This document shows positions 1-7,903 of a stretch of DNA of 64,000 bases, piece by piece (the stretch's first letter is position 1; every line of letters starts with the position of its first letter). The notes beneath the pieces are model-generated. The model saw nothing but the letters and a program-made list of their open reading frames with translations. It searched no databases and was not told where the DNA came from. The DNA is taken from NCBI GenBank assembly GCA_963971425.1, contig OZ020518.1, positions 16,620,990-16,684,989 of the forward strand, in the 5' to 3' direction. This DNA is from Bryoerythrophyllum caledonicum. Its lineage: Eukaryota > Streptophyta > Bryopsida > Pottiales > Pottiaceae. Both the position numbers and the translations under genes were made by a program.

Positions 1-3000
1 CGGTAGTTGATGTTAGAGGTTTGCATTAGGGCTTTGAAAGTGGTAGGGTTCAATTTAGATTTGTTTGGGCATCCGGTAGCGGCACATTTTGGAACTCCCA
101 CATCCATGCCAGCCCATCTACAATATCTATCAATTTTATGGAGTTGTATTTGGATTGATTTGATTTTGTTAGTTATGGTGGCTAGGTCATATGCGTATGC
201 GGCGGAGTTTATTGTGACTTGTGATGTGCCGAAAGTATATCCATTATTGCCTCTTTCTAGCCATCTAAGTAGTGGTTCTAAAAATATAATAAATAAGTAT
301 GGGCTAAGGATGTCCTCTTGTATAGTTCCTCTTTGGATGGGTATAGGTTTTGTTTTCCCAAAGTGTTCGCCGATATAGCAAGTAGATGATTGGGAATGGA
401 TGTTTCCAACAAGTGTAGTTGCCTCTTTTGGATAGCCAAGGTCTGACATTATTGCTAGAAGTCTGGCATGATCAATTGAGCCAAAGGCATTTTTGAAGTC
501 CACGTATAGTATGTATATATCTTGGTTAGTAAATTTTGCGTCTTCTAATGCGGCTATTATAGTTTGTATTTGCCGTGCGGTACTTCTCTCCGCTCTAAAT
601 CCTTCTTGACTATCATGTAGGATTTTGAATTTTTCGCCGTATGAGGATAGTATGTGGGTGAGTGTACTGGTAAAAAGCTTATATATTGTGTTAGCTAGTG
701 CAATTGGTCTATGATTGGGTAGCATGGATGGATCGTCTTTTTTGTATAGTAGAATTGTTGCACTTGTTTTCCATGAATTTGGTATTTGTTTTTGTTTATA
801 GCAGTGAGAAAAGAATAGGAATAGTAGTTTATGAAATCTTGGAGGCATGTTTTTCAGTATTGAATTTGGTATGCGGTCTGGGCTTGGGGCTTTATTATTT
901 CCAAGATTTTGGAGGCATGTGTCGTATGTGGCTCTGTTGAGGTATTTATGAAGTGGAATTTCTGGTTCGCCCCGTTTGTCAAGGGTATATCCGTCCAGGT
1001 CGTGCCAAGGGTATTGGCGTATTGCACATGTGCATTCTATTGTATGTTGTGGCTGGTAATTACATGTTGGTACTGTTGGTCTATTGGTTTTTGTTTGTTG
1101 GTTGAATATTTCATTCGCAATGTCTTCGGGGCTAGTTAGAATATTATTATATTGATCTTTGATACAATCCATTGGTGGGGATTCAAGGTTTTTAAAGACT
1201 TTTTTGTTAATTTTTTTGGGGCTGATTTCGTATAGTTGTCTGTATTTTGAGATGGCTTTTTTAATGTTTTTTTTTGTGTATTTTGTGATTATTTTCCGGG
1301 CTTGTATGTTGGCATTTTTTGCAATTATCGCGATATCTTTTATCCATGTAAGGTGGGGAAGGTCCGGAGGCGGCGGGGTAGGGATTTGGATGTGTTGTAT
1401 ATTTAGTAGTTCGTTGTGTATGGGGTGGTTATGCCATTGAGGGTTGTTTTTTACAATTCTAATGGTTTTACGTATGATATGGTATGTGGTTAAGTGTTGT
1501 TTCCAAGTTTTAGAAAGTTTGCGGGGTAGATACCCGCCTTGTTGAGAGGTTCTGTTTGTCATTTGGGGTATTGGGTGTGCTCTACAAGTTTGTTCTAGTG
1601 TATCAGAGATTTTATTGATGAGTTTGTCTAGAGAGTGGCATGCTTCTTGCCATTGTGCTTGTGTTAATTGGCTATTGTTTTCAAGAGTGTTTATGAGGGA
1701 GTCTATTTGTACGGTGTTTTCCTCGAAGAATTTTGTGTTGAATTTTTCTATGTTGGTTTTTGGGATGGGGTTGAGTATGCGTATAGTGTCTTTGTTTGGG
1801 ATTGTAGGAGTTCTACTAATTAGTGTGTTATTTGGGATGTGCAGTTGTACGGGTGAATGATCCGAATTGAGAATAATATCTTTGTTTGTTGTGGAGGTGT
1901 ATTGTGTGTTGTTGTTTGTATTTATATAGAATCCATCTATTAGACTCCAATCACTATAATTGTAGCCACCTTGTCTAGAGAATTGTGTATCGGTATTGAT
2001 GTAAGCGAAGTTTAAGTTTTCTGTGAAGCGGCGCCATTGGTAATCAATGTTTTGAGGGGGAGTGTGATGGTTTCCATTTTGGCGGCCAATTAGCGCTATG
2101 TCTCTATTGAAGTCTCCACATAATAGGTATGTATGATTGGGATGATTATTAATATGGGTTGTAATAGTGTTTTGTATATCTAAGAGAAATCTAGTATCTT
2201 CGGGATGGGATGGCATATACATGTGAAAGATTAACCACGATTGTAGTGGGTGATTAGTGATTCTAATTATTTGAATGTATGATGATATGTGCATTGGGGT
2301 AGGGATTTTGTTGATGTTGCCTGGGAATGTATATTTTTTGTGTATTAATGTAAGGAGGCCACCGCGGCCCGGTGTGTATGGTCTCCTTTGTTGCATGCAT
2401 CTTGTAAGTGCATGTGTATTGTTAAAGATGAGTTTATAGTCTTGAAATATATTTTGTATATATTTTGTAGATTTTGTGGCGGTTAGTTTTGTTTCTTGTA
2501 TAACTATAAGAGCCGGTGGTGTGTCTGTGTTTGCGACTAGAGTTTGTAAGCTAGGAAGGGCAGTGTTTAGTGAGGAGGCATTCCATGTGATTATGTATGT
2601 ATTTTCTTGGTTTGGTCTAATGTTTTGATTTTGGTTTTGAGGAGGGATGTAGGGAAGAGGTGGGGGTGGGTGGGTGTATTCTGGTATAGGGTCTAGGCAT
2701 TTTAGTGATTCATTTATGAGGTTGTTAGGGAGGTAAGGGAATTTTAGTTTTATTATATCATTTGAGGGTGGTATGTCTTGACTATGTAAGAAGTCGTATA
2801 GTCTTTTATGTATTGAGTTCTCATGATTTATAATATTTTGGTTGTCTTCTAAGAATTGAGTATAGGGGTGTGGAGTGTAAATGTGTCGTTCTGGTGGGTT
2901 TTGTAAGGTTAATAAGGTTTGTAGGAGTGTATTAGTCCATGTAATTGTGTTCCAATTTTCTGGATTTGAAAGTTGGTTACATTCATCTATGTTTGGATGA

Positions 3001-3245
3001 GTAGTGATTATTAGTGCATATAAGATGTGGGGTGGTGGATGCGTATTTTTTTGTTGTATGTATTGGGCAATGTTTGGGTGGGAAGTGTTTTGTATGTGGT
3101 GTAATGTATGTGTGTTTTTTAGAAATGGTGCGAAGGGTTTTGCAATGTGTTCATATTCTGGTTGGAGTTTTATGGTATTAGGTATAAAGTAGATTTTGGC
3201 ATTTTTCTTATGTGATGTAGGATGTCTTTTTAGTATATTGGGCAT
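1..3245 (-). CDS. ORF2 of outer LINE (endonuclease + reverse transcriptase), partial, RT active site altered
   Basis: The minus-strand frame is open from 3245 to the window edge with no stop, about 1081 codons. It covers the N-terminal region, the AP-like endonuclease and most of the reverse transcriptase. The frame also stays open upstream through both 2A modules to 3879. One catalytic residue has changed: the RT motif that reads YADD in LINE-B reads YAYD here, because codon 189-191 (minus strand) is TAT instead of GAT. Loss of this metal-binding Asp should inactivate reverse transcription. The copy therefore has an intact long frame but a dead RT, consistent with an old insertion that has gained few indels. 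Confidence 0.8.
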   Translation of the reverse strand, partial: MPNILKRHPTSHKKNAKIYFIPNTIKLQPEYEHIAKPFAPFLKNTHTLHHIQNTSHPNIAQYIQQKNTHPPPHILYALIITTHPNIDECNQLSNPENWNTITWTNTLLQTLLTLQNPPERHIYTPHPYTQFLEDNQNIINHENSIHKRLYDFLHSQDIPPSNDIIKLKFPYLPNNLINESLKCLDPIPEYTHPPPPLPYIPPQNQNQNIRPNQENTYIITWNASSLNTALPSLQTLVANTDTPPALIVIQETKLTATKSTKYIQNIFQDYKLIFNNTHALTRCMQQRRPYTPGRGGLLTLIHKKYTFPGNINKIPTPMHISSYIQIIRITNHPLQSWLIFHMYMPSHPEDTRFLLDIQNTITTHINNHPNHTYLLCGDFNRDIALIGRQNGNHHTPPQNIDYQWRRFTENLNFAYINTDTQFSRQGGYNYSDWSLIDGFYINTNNNTQYTSTTNKDIILNSDHSPVQLHIPNNTLISRTPTIPNKDTIRILNPIPKTNIEKFNTKFFEENTVQIDSLINTLENNSQLTQAQWQEACHSLDKLINKISDTLEQTCRAHPIPQMTNRTSQQGGYLPRKLSKTWKQHLTTYHIIRKTIRIVKNNPQWHNHPIHNELLNIQHIQIPTPPPPDLPHLTWIKDIAIIAKNANIQARKIITKYTKKNIKKAISKYRQLYEISPKKINKKVFKNLESPPMDCIKDQYNNILTSPEDIANEIFNQQTKTNRPTVPTCNYQPQHTIECTCAIRQYPWHDLDGYTLDKRGEPEIPLHKYLNRATYDTCLQNLGNNKAPSPDRIPNSILKNMPPRFHKLLFLFFSHCYKQKQIPNSWKTSATILLYKKDDPSMLPNHRPIALANTIYKLFTSTLTHILSSYGEKFKILHDSQEGFRAERSTARQIQTIIAALEDAKFTNQDIYILYVDFKNAFGSIDHARLLAIMSDLGYPKEATTLVGNIHSQSSTCYIGEHFGKTKPIPIQRGTIQEDILSPYLFIIFLEPLLRWLERGNNGYTFGTSQVTINSAAYAYDLATITNKIKSIQIQLHKIDRYCRWAGMDVGVPKCAATGCPNKSKLNPTTFKALMQTSNINY

Positions 3246-3296
3246 GGGTCCCGGGTTGGTTTCAATGTCTCCTCCTAGAAGTAGTAGAAGTTTGTG
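3246..3296 (-). other. 2A-like (StopGo) peptide, module 2 of outer LINE
   Basis: Minus-strand translation directly before the ORF2 Met gives a leucine run followed by GGDIETNPGP. This matches the 2A ribosome-skipping consensus D-[VI]-E-x-N-P-G-P exactly. In known 2A peptides the Gly-Pro bond is not formed and translation resumes at Pro. Skipping here would release an upstream product and start ORF2 at Pro-Met. It is in frame with the upstream spacer reading frame and with module 1 (3756-3785), 510 nt away. Confidence 0.8.
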
Positions 3297-3755
3297 GTAT
3301 ATATGTTTAGTGGTGTATTTTAAAGGCTTTGTTGTGTTATTAATGACTTGTTGGTTTGAGGGTAGGTGGATATTTGTATTTTGTGTGTGAGTTGTGGGTT
3401 TATTTATTTTTATAGTAGGTGTAGTTGTTTTCGTCTTTAGTTTATTTTTTGTCCATGTGTTTTTTGTGGTTGTTTTTGTTTTAGAAGAGTATGAATGTAT
3501 GTAAAATTGGTTGTATTTTATCTTGGTTGTTTTTGTCCGTGTGCATATGTAACTATTATGTTTAAGACTATTTGTATGTGGGTTTATGTTGGTTTTTAAA
3601 GTGGCTTTTAAATCCTTTTTTTCATATGCGGTGTTATTATATACTTTGTGGTTTGTACAATTGTTTGTTTTGGTGTTTGTATTAGTATTTGGTATGAAAT
3701 ATGTTTTGGTATATTTTTTGTGCGAAGCGGGGTGTCTTTTTAATATGTTCGGCAT

Positions 3756-3785
3756 GGGTCTTGAGTTAGTCTCCATGTCTCCTCC
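3756..3785 (-). other. Degenerate 2A-like module 1 of outer LINE
   Basis: Minus-strand translation reads GGDMETNSRP followed by MPNILKRHP, the same context that follows module 2. It is a tandem duplicate of module 2 placed 510 nt (170 codons, in frame) upstream. NPGP has decayed to NSRP, so skipping is probably lost. Confidence 0.7.
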
Positions 3786-3868
3786 AATTAATATTAGTAG
3801 TTTGTTGTAGATGGGTATCTTGTTTTGTTTTTGAATTTTTTGTTTTTGAATGTGGCTTTGGTATTTGT

Positions 3869-3879
3869 GTTTTTTTGAT
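3869..3879. repeat. Left target-site duplication of LINE-B
   Basis: GTTTTTTTGAT here is repeated exactly at 18320-18330, at the other end of LINE-B. On the minus strand the two outer-element halves rejoin in frame across one copy of this sequence, and LINE-B shows the related uninterrupted sequence near 10411-10421. This marks a genuine target-primed insertion. Confidence 0.85.
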
Positions 3880-6283
3880 AAAAACATGGAAATTGACGAT
3901 ATGGCTGAGTGAGCTCCGTAATCTCTGGTGAGGGGGAGTGTGGGACTTAGCCTCAAATCAAACATTATAGGATACAAGGAGTGCTGGACCTTGTTGGGAG
4001 CCCCTATTTTGCATCGGATTTGGTTCTAGGGTTAGGCCTGGGAAGCAGGCAGTGTTGGAAGGGCTCACAAGCTCCAGATCTGAGGTTTTAGTGAGGAAAT
4101 CGAGGTGATTTGAAGGAGGATCTGTGGAGAGTTTTAGATCTGAAAGCTTGGGACTCGTGTTGGACACCGATCTACTCTTCAAAGTACCAACATACTTGAC
4201 TACCGCAATCTGAGAGAGTTCCCAGATCTGCAAGCCGCCCACAAGTCCCACACCCTCCGAACCAGCGCCACAATATACAACATTGGAGGACGGACTAGCA
4301 AATCCGAGCTCAAGAGCTACTGCGCACTATACCAGGCTATTTCTTACCCATACACCTTACTTTCATTGTTGCTTATCCTAGATTTAGTGTATTTTGCTTG
4401 TTTTTTTCTAGTATACCTTAAACTCACAGTAGTACCAATAGAATGCCCCCAGTACACACACCTAGCAATGATAGACACAACACTCTCACAGACATAGAAC
4501 TTTCTGATAACCGCAATGACAACTCGCAAGTAACAAAATACCGCTTGGACACAAACGAATCCGTAGAGCAGGAGACGTACAATCTTAATATTACACTAGC
4601 ATACATCAGTACAGATACTCCTCCTAGATTGCTAACCAGCGAACCAGACCAACTGGATACAAATATACTGTGCAGAAGTGACACAGGATCCAACGCCAAA
4701 CTGATACGATACAGCAGAAATCCGAAAGCGCCAAGCTGGAAGTCCCAGGCTGGAGTGCAACCGCTGAAGACTGCGAACAGGACAAAAATCTGCATAGAAA
4801 CGAGACACGTTAGGCCAAGCTGCTGTAGAACCACAAACAAATTCAACTCTAGGATCGAAAGACCCAGCTGCAGAGGCAACCGAATTCAACTACAACAGCC
4901 TAGCAGGCCCAACCGAAACAACAATCACCATCAACACTCCACGACAGAAAATCCAGGTAAGTTTTCTAACACCTTTAATTATTACAGCTCGCATATTCAG
5001 TATAAAAAACATAAAACGTACCATAATCAGGTGTATAACAGAACAGAATTACTAGTAAAATCAATAGCAGTAGCCCATAAAAACATAAACACAAAACGTA
5101 GCTGCCACTTTCGCACGAAACAAAAAAACCCTAACAAAACCCTAGAAAAACAAAATAAAAAACGAACACAGCTAATAGACAAAAAGAAGCAGTATATACT
5201 TATACATCGAAAGAACTTTGTTTGGATCCAAAGCTGCAGCCAGATCCGAGGAGATTCGACTCAAAAAAGGCAGGAACAGAAACGCCGCAGCCAACCTGCA
5301 AGGACAGTGGAGAGAATCAACAAACTTCACAGCCAGCCCAAAACAAAAGAAACGAACCAGAACAACACAAGACAAGGCAGCACAAATACAAGAGAAGACC
5401 ATCAAAAGGCGGACACAACAGCGAACACAAGGTATGAAGGAAAAGCCACGAAGACCAGCAACAAACAGACGGCGACGCGCGAGGACGTGAGCGAGACCCT
5501 GCAGGTTCTCTCCTACACTCGCCCTCATTTTATTTCTATCGCCCTCTCTCTCACTCCTCACCCACAGCCCATCCACACACCCCATCCTCTCTACCTCAGC
5601 TTCCCTCCGTCCCCCACCTCAATTTCCCTCCGTATTTCCCTCGCATCAACTCCCTTCTCCACCTTCCTGCCCACCTCGGCCCCCCCAACCCTCCCACCGC
5701 ACAATCTCCCTCGCTCTTCCCCATCTTCCCCTTCCATAGCAGATCCTTCCCCGCCCACCCCCGTAGCCAAACACTCCACCTCCTCTCCCCAGATCCCAAA
5801 CCCAGACAGATCCCCCTACACCCAAACCCAAGCAGACCCCCCATACCTGAAAACCTCTCCCGAGCCCACTTCTGCAGAAGTATAGTCTCCCCCCTCCCCT
5901 CTGATCCAGAATACACACAGACAGGGAACGTAGCAAAACCTCTCCTATCCATAACCTCCCCCCTCTCTCTCCCCGCACACTACAAACCCAGTCCCTCCCA
6001 CCACAGAACCCTCCCCCACCTTCTCCCCACAGAAAACAAGCTAGATAACCCAACACCAACAACTCTCTCTCACCACACTCCTCCCCGTAGACAACCAACT
6101 GCGACCCCCCTCTCAGTACCCTCGACCCTCCTAACGGCCACTAAAACCCACACTGCGACCCACCAAAACACACTTGCGACCTATCAACACCTCCCCAACA
6201 ACCTCCCTACCTTTCACGACCTCCCTACTTTTCACTACGACCTCCCAATAAGCCCGAGCGACCTCCCAACTTGTCCTAGAGGC
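3880..6283 (+). other. LINE-B 5' untranslated region
   Basis: The first ~450 bp resemble the 5' end of the outer element (minus strand, 25495 downward): both start near a gctgagtgagctcc-like motif and share many AGATCT sites. From about 4440 the sequence becomes A/C-rich, then C-rich (5500-6280). The last 170 bp before ORF1 carry irregular repeats of GCGACC(T/C)CCC. The outer element has the same GCGACC theme (GGGTCGC on the plus strand, 23280-23540). These repeats are a plausible promoter or RNA-structure region; no function is proven. Confidence 0.6.
4443..5885 (+). other. Long upstream open frame in LINE-B 5'UTR, coding status doubtful
   Basis: An ATG-initiated frame of 480 codons lies 400 nt upstream of ORF1. 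The translation is rich in N, T, Q, K and, toward the C-terminus, in P and S. I see no recognisable domain. This strand is poor in G and T, so chance open frames are expected, and the outer element has no clear counterpart. It could be an ORF0 but is more likely non-coding. Confidence 0.2.
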
Positions 6284-7903
6284 ATGGCAGGGAATTCCAG
6301 GAGGTCTGAATACAGCAACGACAACATGGAGGGCTTGGAAGAAAGCCCCATCAGAGCACTACAGAAGGGCACAGCAGTATCTAGCAGCCACAAGAAGAGT
6401 AAAGTTTCGACTTCAGAAAAAGGTAAGCCCCTCCAAGACCCAGAATTTTCAAAGTTTAAATTTTGGCTAGGTTTCCAAGACATGGAGACCTTGGCGTTGG
6501 AAGATGGTGCCGAAGAATTGTATAGCGGTGAATCCATAGAGGACATGGTCACAAGGGGAATGAAGGCGGATGAGGCTACGGAAGTATGCAACGCAAGGGT
6601 GGCCTTCCCCCGAATCCCACAAATGCTTTACCCCATGGCAACAAGCGATGGGATGAGCCAACATTTCAACATCACCCAAGTGCCATGTGACATCAAAACT
6701 TGTGAGAATTCTGGCCTCTCCCTTGACTTTCATATTGCCATCTTCTTTGAAACACCTAAAAATCCACTCATGCATGATGTAGTAAAAAAAATGGTGGAAG
6801 AAAGACTAAAAAAAATGAACATTGCTTTAGGAAAGGACCTTATTGATCCAATTGCCATCCAATGCCTAAGCATTAAAAATGGGAAAACTAAAGGAGTGTG
6901 GGCCGGGAACATTAAATTGAATCTCCTCAAACCGGAGATTGATGGACTAATGCTACTCAAGGGCCTTAGGCCCTTTATTCTAACTATTGACGATGAGTGT
7001 GTAGTTGGGAAAGTGTGCAAGTCCTATCATGGCATTGCCAAAGGATCTAACCTCTCCGTGAAGATCAAGTGTGACACTTTGATAGGGGTTTCCGCTCAAG
7101 TACTCTTTAAGGAGATACTTGGCAATAGCTTTCACCGGGGCCACAAGTTTGAGATTTCGGGCGTCCAAAAAACAAGAGAAGACTCACACGCCTTCATCAT
7201 CGCCACTACCCCTCAACAAGTGAAGAAGATACTAGCACATCACATCACCATGCGAAGTGAAATTTTGCAAGCAAGACAAGTCCTTGACACCAAAGGACCA
7301 AAAGGTATTTTCGAAACCAAGTCTAGAAAGGATGCTCTAACCCTCACCTTATCTCCCCTCCCTATCCGCTTGGACCTTGCAAACACTACCCATGAAATAT
7401 ACAAAATCATGGGAGGTACTAATGTGCGCTCTATATGGTTCCACCGGGACAATGGCACCCACCACAACGGTAGTGCCAACGTCCTTTGTGCTAACCCCAT
7501 AGTGTATAGGACTTTTGTGAAGAAGACTCACGAACTAGGGGGAAACTATGTGGACTTCGCACCGCATAGAAGAAGCTTAGAGGGGGTGGAGCCTCCTACC
7601 GCCGAACAAATCAAGGAGTTTGGGTTTGAAGACATCAACACCGCAATCGTCAACACCATTACCACGTTCAACATGCAAGAGAAGAATGAAGCCATCACCA
7701 AGAAGGACATTGTGGAATTATTGGAGGAGAACAACAAGAAACTAAGGCAAGAAAACAAGGAGTACACCGACAAATTACATGACGAATTGAAGACACAAAT
7801 GGAGTGCATCCAAGAATCAATGCTAGCCACCCTCCAAAATATGAGAGCATTCACGGGAAGAGTCAACAATGCAAGAATTGAAGAGAACCGGCCAAACATG
7901 TGA
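6284..7903 (+). CDS. LINE-B ORF1 protein (Gag-like)
   Basis: A 539-aa protein starting at ATG in a suitable context. Residues 1-50 are charged and probably disordered. Residues ~60-450 form a conserved core that aligns along its length with the outer element's ORF1, sharing stretches such as FWLGF, AFPRIPQ versus AYPRIPQ, VGKVCK versus LGKVCK, HNGSANV and PHRRSLEG. Residues ~462-525 are a Glu/Lys/Asn-rich coiled coil. I see no CCHC knuckle or obvious RRM. By position and the coiled coil it is probably the RNA-binding, oligomerising ORF1 protein of the retrotransposon particle. The core fold is not one I recognise. Confidence 0.8.
   Translation: MAGNSRRSEYSNDNMEGLEESPIRALQKGTAVSSSHKKSKVSTSEKGKPLQDPEFSKFKFWLGFQDMETLALEDGAEELYSGESIEDMVTRGMKADEATEVCNARVAFPRIPQMLYPMATSDGMSQHFNITQVPCDIKTCENSGLSLDFHIAIFFETPKNPLMHDVVKKMVEERLKKMNIALGKDLIDPIAIQCLSIKNGKTKGVWAGNIKLNLLKPEIDGLMLLKGLRPFILTIDDECVVGKVCKSYHGIAKGSNLSVKIKCDTLIGVSAQVLFKEILGNSFHRGHKFEISGVQKTREDSHAFIIATTPQQVKKILAHHITMRSEILQARQVLDTKGPKGIFETKSRKDALTLTLSPLPIRLDLANTTHEIYKIMGGTNVRSIWFHRDNGTHHNGSANVLCANPIVYRTFVKKTHELGGNYVDFAPHRRSLEGVEPPTAEQIKEFGFEDINTAIVNTITTFNMQEKNEAITKKDIVELLEENNKKLRQENKEYTDKLHDELKTQMECIQESMLATLQNMRAFTGRVNNARIEENRPNM

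Larger units (their letters stand above)
1..3879 (-). mobile_element. Older (outer) giant LINE, 3' portion, continues left of window
   Basis: This is the spacer end, the two 2A modules and the first 1081 codons of ORF2 of a non-LTR retrotransposon on the minus strand. It is colinear with LINE-B 10411-14284 and roughly 90% identical by eye. From the ORF2 ATG (3245) to position 1 is 3245 nt, exactly the length of the LINE-B equivalent (11040-14284). It is the same insertion as 18331-25495: both pieces end in the 11-bp sequence duplicated around LINE-B, and joining them restores a continuous reading frame. The 3' half of ORF2 lies outside the window. Confidence 0.85.

Noticed and set aside
4957..4987. 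Complete 31-nt intron
   Set aside because: Splice consensus is good, but the length is far below plant intron minima; kept only as a low-interest note.
5172..6098. Minus-strand Gly/Arg-rich frames
   Set aside because: Antisense of the C-rich LINE-B 5'UTR; no start context or domain.
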